A stretch of DNA of 64,000 bases from positions 620,001-684,000 of the forward strand of contig JADJLB010000001.1 in NCBI GenBank assembly GCA_016705685.1. Reading direction: 5' to 3'. Positions 7,897-16,841 of the stretch are shown one piece after another. The DNA comes from Propionivibrio sp. Lineage in GTDB: Bacteria > Pseudomonadota > Gammaproteobacteria > Burkholderiales > Rhodocyclaceae. The notes under the pieces were generated by a model. That model did no database searches, was not told the DNA's origin, and saw only the letters and a list, made by a program, of their open reading frames with translations. The position numbers and the translations under genes were made by a program. Position 1 is the first letter of the stretch. Each line of letters begins with the position of its first letter.

Positions 7897-10473
7897 ATGC
7901 CGCATAGCCTACTCTCCATATATCCGAAGAATACCGACCGCTTTGACGAGATGCTCGCCGAAGGCGGCGCTCTGCGCTCGTCGTGGCAAACGTTTTTTGA
8001 TCACTTGGTCGCGGCTACGCCTGAGCAAATGCGTCACCGGCTCGATTATGTCCGGCGCCGCATTCAGGAAAATGGCGTCACCTACAACGTTTACGCTGAC
8101 CCCAAAGGCACCGACCGTCCCTGGGAACTCGATCCCCTTCCATTGATCCTGTCTGCCAGCGAATGGCAGGAAATATCCGGTGCCGTCACGCAGCGGGCGC
8201 GCCTGCTCAACGCGGTGCTGGGCGATCTTTACGGCGAGCAGACCCTGCTCAAGGACGGTACGCTGCCGTCCGCGCTGGTCTATGGCCACAACAGCTTTCT
8301 CTGGCCGTGCCAGGGCGTCAAGCCTCCCGGCGACACTTGGTTGCATCTTTACGCCGCCGATCTGGCTCGCTCGCCGGACGGGCGCTGGTGGGTGATCCGC
8401 GATCGCACGCAATCACCCTCGGGCGCGGGTTACGCACTGGAAAACCGGATTATCGTATCGCGCGTTTTCCCCGAACAGTTTCGGGACATGGGCGTGCAAC
8501 ATCTGGCCTCATTCTTCCGGTCTTTGCGCGACAGTCTGACGCACTGGGCGCCGCACGAGGGGAAATCAGAACGAGACGGGGGAACAGACGCGCCGCTGAT
8601 CGTGCTGCTGACGCCAGGCCCCTATAACGAAACCTATTTCGAGCACTCCTATCTGGCCCGCTATCTTGGATTCCCGCTCGTCGAAGGACAGGATCTGACG
8701 GTGCGCGGTGAGTGCGTCTACCTCAAAACACTGACCGGCCTTTGTCGTGTGCACGCCATCTTGCGTCGTCTTGACGATGATTACTGCGATCCGCTCGAGT
8801 TGCGCGGCGATTCGGCGCTAGGCGTTCCTGGCTTGTTGCAGGCCGTTCGCGCCGGCAAGGTCCTGGTCGCCAATGCGCTGGGCAGCGGTCTGCTCGAATC
8901 GGCGGCCTTGCCAGGATTCTTGCCCGGCGCTTGCGAAAAATTGCTCGGTGAAACCTTGGCCATGCCCTCGGTCGGTACTTGGTGGTGTGGAGAACCCACC
9001 GCCCTTGAGTTTGCCATCAGCAATCTTGAACGGCTGGTGATCAAAGGAGCCTTCCCTTCGCAGCGTATGGACCCGGTGTTCGGCAATCAGTTGAACGGCG
9101 CGCAGCGCAAGGAAATGATCGACCGCATGCGCGCCCGGCCTTTAGCCTATGTGGCGCAGGAACTGGTTAACTTTTCACAGGCGCCGGTATGGGCCAAGTC
9201 CGATGACAGTCACCTCCTGCCCCGCGGCGTGGCCGTCCGGGTGTTTGTGGCGGCTACGCCGCAAGGTTACCTCGTCATGCCGGGCGGTTTGACACGGGTT
9301 TCAGCCGCAGCCAACACGCGCATGATCTCCATGCAGCGTGGTGGCTCGAGCAAGGACACCTGGGTTCTTACAGATGAGGAAGTGAATTGCTTTACCCTGC
9401 TAAAAAATGCGGTTGGCATTGCCGATCTGGTGCGCAGCGGGAGTAATCTTTCGTCGCGCATCGTCGAAAATCTCTTTTGGTTCGGCCGGTACACCGAACG
9501 TTGCGAGGATGTCGCTCGCTTGCTGCGGGTCGGACTGTCACGGCTGGTCGATACGGGTACCGAAACAATGCCGGCGCTGATGTCGACGTATGACCTGTGT
9601 TGTTCACTCAAATTGCTACCCGTGGATGAAGACGGAGATGGCGGGAATGAACATCAAAGCAACGACGATAAAACCATCTATCAGCTCGATCTCGAGTCGC
9701 AAATGCTCGCCGCCATCAGCGATGAAGAATGGGGAGACGGACTGGCCGGCAACATTCGCCGCTTGCTATGGGTTGGCGCGCAAGTGCGCGAGCATTTTTC
9801 GCTCGACAACTGGCACGCGCTCAACCGCATGCAGCACCACTTGCAGGTCTATTGCGAGATCAGGCGCGAAATCGGCGATGCCTTGGCCTTCCTCGATCAG
9901 GTACTGCTCTCATCCTCGACTCTGGCCGGTTTCGCCATGGATAACATGACGCGTGATGATGGCTGGCGATTCTTGATCATCGGCCGTCGCATCGAACGCC
10001 TTATTTTTCTTTCGAGTTCAATCAGTCACTTCCTCCGTCTTGAATCGACGCGAGCGGCAGGGAGTATCGAGTGGCTGCTCGAATTGACCGACAGCATCAT
10101 CACCTACCGATCGCGCTACATGACGCAACCCGAACTTCTGCCGGCGCTCGATCTGATCGTTTTCAACGCGGATAATCCGCATGCGGTTTACTTCCAGTTG
10201 TTGGACCTGAAACAGTATCTCGGCCGTCTGTCGGCCGAGCAGGGCGATGCGGAGGATGAACAACTCGATCTGACAATCAATCGCTTGCAGGCGTTTGATC
10301 TGAGCCGCTTTGAAGGGCTGGATTTCTCCCAGTGCCGCAATTGCAATCCCTGTTTTGAACTGGCGGGACTGCTCGATGAAGTTGCTCATGCGGCCGCTCA
10401 TCTTTCGGACCGCCTGGCCATGCATTATTTCGCGCATATCGGCGAAGTCGGCCGGCAAACCCTGACGGCGTGA
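7897..10473 (+). CDS. Circularly permuted type 2 ATP-grasp / alpha-E domain fusion protein
   Basis: The 858-residue protein joins an N-terminal circularly permuted ATP-grasp (DUF404/DUF407-type, about residues 60-480; VLLTPGPYNETYFEHSYLAR, VEGQDLTVRGECVYLKTL, GVAVRVFVA) to a C-terminal alpha-helical alpha-E domain (DUF403, about 510-850; SRIVENLFWFGRYTERCEDVARLLR, TLAGFAMDNMTRDDGWRFL). ATP-grasp enzymes of this type are predicted to ligate carboxylates to amines. Together with the transglutaminase genes this suggests peptide or amide-bond synthesis and remodelling. The ATG at 7897 sits directly behind a terminator hairpin; an ATG at 7951 (MLAEGG) is an alternative. The next gene follows after seven bases. 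Confidence 0.88.
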   Translation: MPHSLLSIYPKNTDRFDEMLAEGGALRSSWQTFFDHLVAATPEQMRHRLDYVRRRIQENGVTYNVYADPKGTDRPWELDPLPLILSASEWQEISGAVTQRARLLNAVLGDLYGEQTLLKDGTLPSALVYGHNSFLWPCQGVKPPGDTWLHLYAADLARSPDGRWWVIRDRTQSPSGAGYALENRIIVSRVFPEQFRDMGVQHLASFFRSLRDSLTHWAPHEGKSERDGGTDAPLIVLLTPGPYNETYFEHSYLARYLGFPLVEGQDLTVRGECVYLKTLTGLCRVHAILRRLDDDYCDPLELRGDSALGVPGLLQAVRAGKVLVANALGSGLLESAALPGFLPGACEKLLGETLAMPSVGTWWCGEPTALEFAISNLERLVIKGAFPSQRMDPVFGNQLNGAQRKEMIDRMRARPLAYVAQELVNFSQAPVWAKSDDSHLLPRGVAVRVFVAATPQGYLVMPGGLTRVSAAANTRMISMQRGGSSKDTWVLTDEEVNCFTLLKNAVGIADLVRSGSNLSSRIVENLFWFGRYTERCEDVARLLRVGLSRLVDTGTETMPALMSTYDLCCSLKLLPVDEDGDGGNEHQSNDDKTIYQLDLESQMLAAISDEEWGDGLAGNIRRLLWVGAQVREHFSLDNWHALNRMQHHLQVYCEIRREIGDALAFLDQVLLSSSTLAGFAMDNMTRDDGWRFLIIGRRIERLIFLSSSISHFLRLESTRAAGSIEWLLELTDSIITYRSRYMTQPELLPALDLIVFNADNPHAVYFQLLDLKQYLGRLSAEQGDAEDEQLDLTINRLQAFDLSRFEGLDFSQCRNCNPCFELAGLLDEVAHAAAHLSDRLAMHYFAHIGEVGRQTLTA

Positions 10474-10480
10474 CGGACCC

Positions 10481-11389
10481 ATGACTTTGCAGGCCGAGCG
10501 CTATCGCGTTATTCACGAAACAAGCTACGACTACGACAGCCCGGTTTCGCTCTCGCGGCAGCAATTGCATCTGACGCCTCGCGATTGCCCATGGCAGAGT
10601 AGCATCGCACATCGGATCACTATCGATCCTGTACCGGCCTTTACCCAGAGCCGCCAGGATCCGTTTGCCAATCCAGTCAAATTGTTTGCTATCGAAGCGC
10701 CGCACAATCGCCTGGTCGTACGTGCCGACAGCATGGTGGAAGTGCGGCCGCGTCCGTTTGCCGGCAGGCTGGAGGAGTCACTGCCGTGGGAACAGGTGCG
10801 CAAGGCATTGGCCTACGGTGCCGCACCGGTCTTGCTTGACGCCAATCGCTATCAGTTCGAATCGCCCTACGTGCGAGTCAAACACGAATTTTCCGATTTC
10901 GCCCGTTCCTGCTTTACGCCGAATCGCCCCTTGTTCGATGCGGTCAGGGCGCTGATGCAATACATCTACGAAGAATTCGACTTCGACCCCAAAGCCACAA
11001 CGGTTTCCACGCCTGTCCTCAAGATATTGGAAGAAAGAAAGGGGGTTTGCCAGGATTTCGCACACCTGATGCTGGCGTGCCTGCGTTCGCTCGGATTGGC
11101 CGCACGCTACGTCAGCGGCTATCTACTCACAAAGCCGCCACCCGGGAGGCCCCGAATGGTTGGCGCTGATGCCTCGCACGCCTGGATTTCAGTGTATTGC
11201 CCAAGTGCCGAGGGTGAATTCTGGATGGATTTTGACCCGACCAACAACCTGCTGCCCGATACACAGCACATCACGCTGGCTTGGGGTCGGGATTTTGGCG
11301 ATGTATCTCCCCTGCGTGGCGTTATTCTGGGAGGCGAAGCGCAAGAGCCCGAGGTCGCCGTCACCGTAACGCCTTGCAGCGAGGACTAA
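10481..11389 (+). CDS. Transglutaminase-like family protein
   Basis: A 302-residue soluble protein with the bacterial transglutaminase N-terminal region (residues 5-85, YRVIHETSYDYDSPVSLSRQ) and a catalytic core: Cys in RKGVCQDFAHLML, His in DASHAWISVYCP and Asp in WMDFDPTNN. It is the third transglutaminase homologue in the island and follows the ATP-grasp/alpha-E gene by seven bases, so the two are surely co-transcribed. It is the class usually paired with alpha-E proteins (COG1305-type). Substrate unknown; a protease, amidase or transamidase activity are all possible. Confidence 0.9.
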   Translation: MTLQAERYRVIHETSYDYDSPVSLSRQQLHLTPRDCPWQSSIAHRITIDPVPAFTQSRQDPFANPVKLFAIEAPHNRLVVRADSMVEVRPRPFAGRLEESLPWEQVRKALAYGAAPVLLDANRYQFESPYVRVKHEFSDFARSCFTPNRPLFDAVRALMQYIYEEFDFDPKATTVSTPVLKILEERKGVCQDFAHLMLACLRSLGLAARYVSGYLLTKPPPGRPRMVGADASHAWISVYCPSAEGEFWMDFDPTNNLLPDTQHITLAWGRDFGDVSPLRGVILGGEAQEPEVAVTVTPCSED

Positions 11390-11411
11390 GACCGGCCGTG
11401 CTGAATCGGCA

Positions 11412-12266
11412 TCAAATCATCTCCGGTGGCGCTTCGACGCCGCGCGGGCGTTTATAGCGGTTATAGCCCCAGAGATACTGTTCCGGGCACTGGCGGATCA
11501 GCTGCTCGATTTCGTGGTTTATCTGCTGGGCGCGCTGCTCGGTTGTTCCCCGAATCGCTTGCGTCGGTTGCTGCAGATGAAAATGGTAGCCCGCACCGCC
11601 CGGAAGCCGTTCCGCCCAGAGCATGATCGTCGTCGCCCCGCTCTCGGTCAACCGCGCAGCCAGCGTCATCGTGTACGCCGGCTTGCCGAAAAAATTCAGC
11701 CAGCGGCCCTCGCCTACCCGGGGTGCCTGGTCCGGCAACAGGCCAACCGCTTCGCCCCGTCGCAGTGCCTTCAGCAGGGCCCGTACGCCAGCCAGGTCGG
11801 CTGCGGCAATGCGCAATTGCGCGCGAGCCCGTCCGGTCTCGATCAGGGTTTGTTGCCAGGCCTGTTTGGGCGGCCGATACAGCACGGTGATCGGTGCCCG
11901 CTCTGACAAATACTGTGCGGTCACCTCGAAACAGCCCAGATGTGGCGTCAGATACACAATTCCCTTGCCAGCTTGTGTCGCCGCTTCGACCAGTTCCCAG
12001 CCGCTCACCTTGGCGACCAGGGCGGTTGCTTTTTCCAGCGGGCGCAGCCAGATACTGGCCAGTTCAAGCGCCGCGCGGCCAGCGTGGGCAATAGCCGCAG
12101 GACGCACGCGGCGCATGCCGCTCTCGCCGAGTGCCAACAACAGGTTTTCGCGCATATGGCGGCGATAGGTCGGCGACAGAAGCCAGGCCAGCCAGCCGAG
12201 CAATGCGCCGAGTGCGTGCAACGCAGGCAGAGGCAAATGACTGAGGAGGCGAAAAAGAAGGATCAC
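11412..12266 (-). CDS. Lysophospholipid acyltransferase, LpxL/HtrB family
   Basis: A 284-residue inner-membrane acyltransferase likely adding a secondary acyl chain to lipid A or a related lipid on the cytoplasmic face. The N-terminal hydrophobic anchor spans residues 1-32. The family H-x4-E catalytic motif is HLGCFE, and LLPDQAPRVGEGRWLNFFGK is the usual downstream block. Length is slightly under the 290-310 typical of LpxL. It is divergent from metK, a pairing seen in other betaproteobacteria. Whether it is the LpxL or LpxM paralogue cannot be decided from sequence alone. Confidence 0.87.
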   Translation of the reverse strand: MILLFRLLSHLPLPALHALGALLGWLAWLLSPTYRRHMRENLLLALGESGMRRVRPAAIAHAGRAALELASIWLRPLEKATALVAKVSGWELVEAATQAGKGIVYLTPHLGCFEVTAQYLSERAPITVLYRPPKQAWQQTLIETGRARAQLRIAAADLAGVRALLKALRRGEAVGLLPDQAPRVGEGRWLNFFGKPAYTMTLAARLTESGATTIMLWAERLPGGAGYHFHLQQPTQAIRGTTEQRAQQINHEIEQLIRQCPEQYLWGYNRYKRPRGVEAPPEMI

Positions 12267-12289
12267 AAATCACCTTGTTCAAAGCGGGT

Positions 12290-12318
12290 TTGACCCGTGG
12301 CCCACGAAAAACTACAAT
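12290..12318 (+). promoter_or_regulatory. Sigma-70 promoter for metK
   Basis: TTGACC (12290-12295) and TACAAT (12313-12318) are separated by exactly 17 bases, a near-consensus promoter pointing at metK. Transcription would begin near 12325, giving a leader of about 140 bases. Confidence 0.75.
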
Positions 12319-12324
12319 TGCCCG

Positions 12325-12465
12325 CACCGCCGAGTTAATCAGGACAACTTGCAGGGCGGGCGAAGCCAACCAAGGCTTCCAAAATACTGCTAAAGCGTCG
12401 TCTGCTCAAACCCCGGAGCCGGCAACGCCGCCGCCACGGGGTTTTTCCATTAGGAGCACACGCAC
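12325..12465 (+). promoter_or_regulatory. Structured 5' leader of metK with terminator-like hairpin
   Basis: The leader holds a hairpin GAAGCC/GGCTTC (12362-12367, 12374-12379) and then a terminator-like element: AAACCCCG (12408-12415) pairing with CGGGGTTT (12437-12444) and running into a short T stretch (12442-12446). The ATG of metK is only 20 bases further on, behind AGGAG. This layout fits transcription attenuation. I do not recognise a known SAM-binding riboswitch class in it. Confidence 0.5.
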
Positions 12466-13632
12466 ATGTCCAACGACTACCTCTTCTCCTCCGAATCGGT
12501 CTCCGAAGGCCACCCGGACAAGGTTGCCGACCAGATTTCGGATGCCATCCTCGACGCCATCCTGACCGAAGACCCACGCGCCCGGGTCGCCTGCGAAACG
12601 CTGGTGTCCACCGGCCTGGTCGTCATCTCCGGTGAAATCACCACGCAAGCCCACATCAACTACCGCGAAATCGCCCAGGAAACCGTCCGCCGCATCGGCT
12701 ACAACGACTCCGACATCGGCTTCGACTACAAGAGTTGCGCCATTTTAACGGCAATCAACCGCCAGTCGCCGGATATTGCACAGGGCGTCAACGAAGGCCA
12801 GGGGCTTGATCTGGACCAGGGCGCCGGCGACCAGGGCCTGATGTTCGGCTACGCCTGCAACGAAACGCCATCGCTGATGCCGCTACCGATCTACTACGCG
12901 CACCGGCTGATGCAACGCCAGGCTGAAGTGCGCAAGGACGGCCGCCTGCCGTGGTTGCGTCCGGACGCCAAGAGCCAGCTGACGGTCCGCTATGTCGATG
13001 GCCGGCCGGTATTCATCGATACCGTCGTGGTGTCCACCCAGCATGGTCCGGAGGTCTCGCACGCGCAGCTCTCCGCAGCGGTGATCGAGGAAATCATCCG
13101 GCCGGTGCTGCCCAAGGAGCTGGTGTCGGACAAGACCCGCTTTCTGGTCAATCCGACCGGGCGCTTCGTTGTCGGGGGGCCGCACGGCGACTGCGGGCTG
13201 ACCGGACGCAAGATCATTGTCGATAGTTATGGCGGCACCGCGCGCCATGGCGGCGGCGCTTTCTCCGGCAAGGATCCGTCGAAGGTCGATCGTTCGGCGG
13301 CCTACGCGGCGCGCTATGTGGCGAAGAATGTGGTGGCCGCCGGCCTGGCCGAGCGCTGCGAGGTACAGATTGCCTACGCCATCGGCGTGGCCAAGCCGGT
13401 GTCCTTGATGGTCAGTACCTTCGGCAGCGGGAAGATCAGCGATGAGAAGATCGCCGAATTGATCGGCCGCCATTTCGATCTGCGCCCGAAGGGGATTATC
13501 CAGGCGCTCGATCTGTTGCGCCCGATCTACGCCAAAACCGCGGCCTACGGCCACTTCGGCCGCGATGAGCCAGAGTTCACCTGGGAGAATATCGATAAGG
13601 CCGCCGCCTTGAAAGCCGATGCGGGGGTTTGA
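12466..13632 (+). CDS. metK: S-adenosylmethionine synthase
   Basis: MetK makes S-adenosylmethionine from ATP and methionine in the cytoplasm. The 388-residue protein has the full family signatures: [19 protein letters not shown] at the N-terminus, the [12 protein letters not shown] hexapeptide region, [16 protein letters not shown] and the glycine-rich [24 protein letters not shown] lies about ten bases before the ATG. It sits 1.6 kb upstream of the ahcY riboswitch and opens the methyl-cycle block. Its own promoter and hairpin leader suggest regulation separate from ahcY. Confidence 0.97.
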   Translation: MSNDYLFSSESVSEGHPDKVADQISDAILDAILTEDPRARVACETLVSTGLVVISGEITTQAHINYREIAQETVRRIGYNDSDIGFDYKSCAILTAINRQSPDIAQGVNEGQGLDLDQGAGDQGLMFGYACNETPSLMPLPIYYAHRLMQRQAEVRKDGRLPWLRPDAKSQLTVRYVDGRPVFIDTVVVSTQHGPEVSHAQLSAAVIEEIIRPVLPKELVSDKTRFLVNPTGRFVVGGPHGDCGLTGRKIIVDSYGGTARHGGGAFSGKDPSKVDRSAAYAARYVAKNVVAAGLAERCEVQIAYAIGVAKPVSLMVSTFGSGKISDEKIAELIGRHFDLRPKGIIQALDLLRPIYAKTAAYGHFGRDEPEFTWENIDKAAALKADAGV

Positions 13633-13653
13633 TTGCAGGTTTTGAGCCGTGCG

Positions 13654-13677
13654 AAAAAAGGGCCGCGCGGCCCTTTT
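13654..13677 (+). terminator. Bidirectional-type intrinsic terminator after metK
   Basis: AAAAGGGCC (13656-13664) and GGCCCTTTT (13669-13677) form a 9-base stem around a GCGC loop, with A-runs before and T-runs after. It begins about 20 bases after the metK stop. Confidence 0.85.
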
Positions 13678-13748
13678 GTCATATTATGGGCACTTATCGA
13701 TGTAATATGGCGTCAAAGATCACCGGACGCGTATCCAGCCGTAAAGCC

Positions 13749-14981
13749 ATGCTCAAGAAAATCAGCGCTAAACAACTGGTCGTCGGGATGCACCTCAAGG
13801 AGTTTTGCGGCTCATGGATGGAGCATCCCTTCTGGCGTACTGCCTTCGTGATTACCGACCCAAAGGATATCGACAGCATCCTGGCCAGCAGCATTAAGGA
13901 GGTCTGGATCGACAGCTCGAAAGGGCTTGATGTTGTCGACGGCGAAACGGCCATCTCGGAAGCCGAATCGGATGTGCAGGTGGAAGCGGAACTGAAGAAT
14001 GCCGCACAGGAGCAACGTAAGACGGCTGCAGTTCCGGCTTCCGTCGAGTATGCCCGAGCCGCGAAAATCTGCGCCCAATCCAAGCGTGCCGTGGCATCGA
14101 TGTTTCAGGAAGCGCGCATGGGCAAGGCGGTTGACACCGAGGGCGCGCAAAAACTGGTCGAGGAAATCTCCGACTCAATCAGCCGCAACCCTGGCGCTCT
14201 GATCAGTCTGGCACGCCTCAAGACCGCAGATGATTACACTTATATGCACTCGGTTGCGGTCTGTGCGCTGATGATCGCTTTGTCCAAGCAGCTCAACCTC
14301 GACGAGATACAGACCCGATCAGCGGGCGTCGCCGGATTGTTGCACGACCTCGGCAAGGCCTTGATGCCGATGGACGTGCTCAACAAGCCGGGCAAGCTGA
14401 CCGACGAAGAATTTGCCATCATCAAGACACACCCTGAAGAGGGGCATAAACTGTTGCTTGCCAGCACCGGGGCCGACGAAATGGCGCTCGACGTGGTGCT
14501 GCACCATCACGAAAAAACCGATGGTTCGGGATATCCGAAGCACCTCAAAGACAGCGAAATCAGCCTTTACGCCAAAATGGGCGCGGTATGCGATGTGTAT
14601 GACGCCATCACCTCAAACCGGCCCTACAAGGCCGGTTGGGATCCCGCCGAATCGTTGCGCAAGATGGCCGAATGGGCGAATGGTCATTTCGACCCGACGG
14701 TTTTCCAGGCCTTTGTCAAAAGCCTCGGGATATATCCTGTCGGCTCGCTGGTCAAGCTCAATTCCGGACGCCTGGGTATCGTGATTGAACAGGCCGAAAA
14801 ATCGTTGTTAACGCCGCGCATCAAGGTCTTCTATTCGACCCGGTCGAACACCCGGATCAAGCCGGAGATTGTCGACCTCTCTCGCCCCAAGTGTCCTGAA
14901 AAGATAGCGGGTCGCGAGGATCCCGCCCAATGGAACTTCGCGGATCTCAACGAGTTGTGGTCCGGGCAAAAAGGGTTCTAG
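13749..14981 (+). CDS. HD-GYP domain protein (predicted cyclic di-GMP phosphodiesterase)
   Basis: The N-terminal 130 residues are a DUF3391-type region (MLKKISAKQLVVGMHLKEF, then GSWMEHPF). The HD-GYP domain follows: HD at residues 199-200 (LLHDLGKALMP), the metal-binding HHHEKTDGSGYP at 252-263 and the following LYAKMGAVCDVYDAITSNRPY. These residues match catalytically competent c-di-GMP phosphodiesterases. The ATG at 13749 fits the family start and lies clear of the metK terminator; upstream in-frame ATGs at 13686 and 13707 add only unrelated residues. No membrane segment is seen. It is a stand-alone cytosolic phosphodiesterase with no receiver domain. Confidence 0.9.
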   Translation: MLKKISAKQLVVGMHLKEFCGSWMEHPFWRTAFVITDPKDIDSILASSIKEVWIDSSKGLDVVDGETAISEAESDVQVEAELKNAAQEQRKTAAVPASVEYARAAKICAQSKRAVASMFQEARMGKAVDTEGAQKLVEEISDSISRNPGALISLARLKTADDYTYMHSVAVCALMIALSKQLNLDEIQTRSAGVAGLLHDLGKALMPMDVLNKPGKLTDEEFAIIKTHPEEGHKLLLASTGADEMALDVVLHHHEKTDGSGYPKHLKDSEISLYAKMGAVCDVYDAITSNRPYKAGWDPAESLRKMAEWANGHFDPTVFQAFVKSLGIYPVGSLVKLNSGRLGIVIEQAEKSLLTPRIKVFYSTRSNTRIKPEIVDLSRPKCPEKIAGREDPAQWNFADLNELWSGQKGF

Positions 14982-15006
14982 ATTAATCGCTTGCGTTGGC
15001 AAGACC

Positions 15007-15034
15007 TTCACACCGGACAATATTTGCGTATAAT
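15007..15034 (+). promoter_or_regulatory. Sigma-70 promoter of the ahcY riboswitch transcript
   Basis: TTCACA (15007-15012) and a perfect TATAAT (15029-15034) are spaced by 16 bases. Initiation near 15041 would place the 5' end just ahead of the riboswitch. Confidence 0.7.
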
Positions 15035-15043
15035 CTGACCCTT

Positions 15044-15108
15044 GTCCGAGGAGCGCTGCAAAACTGTTGCTTGACAGTTTCAGGCTCGGAACCTTAAACG
15101 GCGCTCAT
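15044..15108 (+). promoter_or_regulatory. S-adenosylhomocysteine (SAH) riboswitch
   Basis: The element reads CCGAGGAGCGCTGCAA, then CAGGCTCGG and AACGGCGCTCA, the conserved core of the SAH riboswitch (ahcY motif). CCGAG (15046-15050) pairs with CTCGG (15085-15089); GAGCGC (15051-15056) pairs with GCGCTC (15101-15106); and the variable hairpin is AAACTGT/ACAGTTT (15061-15067, 15074-15080). The class is known to sense SAH and raise ahcY expression, mainly in beta- and gammaproteobacteria. The 118 bases from here to the ahcY start would hold the expression platform. Confidence 0.93.
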
Positions 15109-15225
15109 CCAACCAATCCGTGCCGGGCACGGGAAGTCGGGTGAGCCTGATCCGCAGTACATCGGCACACCGCCACGCGAGGCGCGTCTTCCCAGATTCC
15201 GGCCACTCTTGTATGGAGTTCTGCC

Positions 15226-16644
15226 GTGGCTGAAAATTCAAACGATTACGTTATTGCTGATCTTGGGCTCGCCGACTGGGGCCGCAAGGAAATCCGCATC
15301 GCCGAGACCGAAATGCCGGGCCTGATGGCGATCCGGGAAGAATTTGCCGCTGCCCAGCCGCTCAAGGGCGCGCGCATCACCGGTTCGCTGCACATGACGA
15401 TCCAGACCGCTGTGCTGATTGAGACCTTGACGGCACTCGGTGCGCAGGTGCGCTGGGCGTCGTGCAACATTTTCTCGACGCAGGATCACGCTGCGGCCGC
15501 GATTGCCGCAATCGGCGTGCCGGTTTTCGCCGTCAAGGGCGAATCGCTGGCCGACTACTGGGATTACACGCACCGTATTTTCGAATGGAAAGACGGCGGC
15601 TACAGCAACATGATTCTTGACGACGGTGGCGATGCCACGCTGCTGCTCCATCTCGGCGCTCGGGCAGAAAAGGATCTCTCCGTCCTGGCCAAGCCGACGT
15701 CGGAAGAAGAAACCATTCTCTTCGCGGCGATCAAGGCCAAAATCGCGGTCAACAAGACCTGGTACTCGGTGCGTCTGGCCGCGATCAAGGGTGTGACCGA
15801 AGAAACGACCACCGGCGTGCATCGCCTGTACCAGATGCACGAACGCGGCGAACTCAAGTTCCCGGCGATCAACGTAAACGACTCGGTCACCAAGTCCAAG
15901 TTCGACAACCTCTACGGCTGCCGCGAATCATTGGTGGACGGAATCAAACGGGCGACCGACGTGATGATTGCCGGCAAGGTCGCGCTGATCGCCGGTTACG
16001 GCGACGTCGGCAAGGGGTCGGCACAGGCCATGCGTGCGCTTTCGGCGCAGGTGTGGGTCACCGAAATCGACCCGATATGCGCCTTGCAGGCAGCGATGGA
16101 GGGCTATCGTGTGGTAACCATGGAATACGCGGCCGACAAGGCGGATATCTTCGTCACCTGCACCGGCAACTACCATGTCATTACGCACGATCATATGGCC
16201 AAGATGAAGGATCAGGCCATCGTCTGCAATATCGGGCACTTCGATAACGAGATCGACGTGGCTTCGATCGAAAAGTACTCATGGGAAGAAATCAAGCCGC
16301 AGGTCGATCATGTGATCTTTCCCGCTGCTGATGGGAAACCTGGCAAGCGCATCATCCTGCTGGCCAAGGGCCGCCTGGTCAATCTCGGCTGCGGCACCGG
16401 CCACCCGAGCTACGTGATGTCGTCCTCGTTCGCCAACCAGACGATCGCCCAGATCGAACTGTTCACGCGCAATGCCGACTACCCGGTGGGCGTCTACACG
16501 CTGCCCAAGCATCTTGACGAAAAGGTCGCCCGCCTGCAGTTGAAGAAACTCAATGCCCAGCTCAGCGAACTGACCGACCAGCAGGCCGCGTATATCGGCG
16601 TTCCCAAGGATGGTCCATACAAAGCCGAGCATTACCGCTACTGA
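15226..16644 (+). CDS. ahcY: Adenosylhomocysteinase (S-adenosylhomocysteine hydrolase)
   Basis: AhcY hydrolyses S-adenosylhomocysteine to adenosine and homocysteine using tightly bound NAD, relieving product inhibition of methyltransferases. The 472-residue protein shows [32 protein letters not shown], the NAD-binding [13 protein letters not shown] and the C-terminal [10 protein letters not shown]. The GTG at 15226 gives the family N-terminus ([22 protein letters not shown]), with GGAG nine bases upstream. It is controlled by the SAH riboswitch directly upstream and is followed by metF, which regenerates the methyl donor for homocysteine. Confidence 0.97.
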   Translation: MAENSNDYVIADLGLADWGRKEIRIAETEMPGLMAIREEFAAAQPLKGARITGSLHMTIQTAVLIETLTALGAQVRWASCNIFSTQDHAAAAIAAIGVPVFAVKGESLADYWDYTHRIFEWKDGGYSNMILDDGGDATLLLHLGARAEKDLSVLAKPTSEEETILFAAIKAKIAVNKTWYSVRLAAIKGVTEETTTGVHRLYQMHERGELKFPAINVNDSVTKSKFDNLYGCRESLVDGIKRATDVMIAGKVALIAGYGDVGKGSAQAMRALSAQVWVTEIDPICALQAAMEGYRVVTMEYAADKADIFVTCTGNYHVITHDHMAKMKDQAIVCNIGHFDNEIDVASIEKYSWEEIKPQVDHVIFPAADGKPGKRIILLAKGRLVNLGCGTGHPSYVMSSSFANQTIAQIELFTRNADYPVGVYTLPKHLDEKVARLQLKKLNAQLSELTDQQAAYIGVPKDGPYKAEHYRY

Positions 16645-16677
16645 TCCGGACGAAGGCAAACTCAACCCGGGCCGGCC

Positions 16678-16779
16678 ATGGGACGTCTCCTGCTCTGGAT
16701 TCTCAACGCCGTGGCGCGGCTCGCCGTCGGCTTCTGGCCGGCGGTGTGGGGTTTGCTGGTCTACAGCCTGCTGTCGTGA
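16678..16779 (+). CDS. 33-residue hydrophobic peptide between ahcY and metF
   Basis: A short frame of 33 residues starting MGRLLLWILNAVARLAVGFW, almost wholly hydrophobic with one likely membrane helix. In several betaproteobacteria a roughly 100-residue phage-holin-like (Phage_holin_4_2 type) membrane protein lies exactly between ahcY and metF, and its first 20 residues look similar. This may therefore be a truncated or shortened relative. No strong ribosome binding site precedes the ATG. Coding is plausible but unproven; the remaining 62 bases before metF hold nothing recognisable. Confidence 0.4.
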   Translation: MGRLLLWILNAVARLAVGFWPAVWGLLVYSLLS

Positions 16780-16841
16780 GGGGGGCGGGAATGCTGGTTT
16801 CCGGTAAGGATGGACGCCTTGTTTGAAAGTGACCGATCTGA

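Noticed and set aside
12389-12395. GCTAAAG in the metK leader, reminiscent of SAM-II riboswitches
   Set aside because: The neighbouring hairpin has a 6-base loop, far too short for the SAM-II pseudoknot loop; only the short motif matches.
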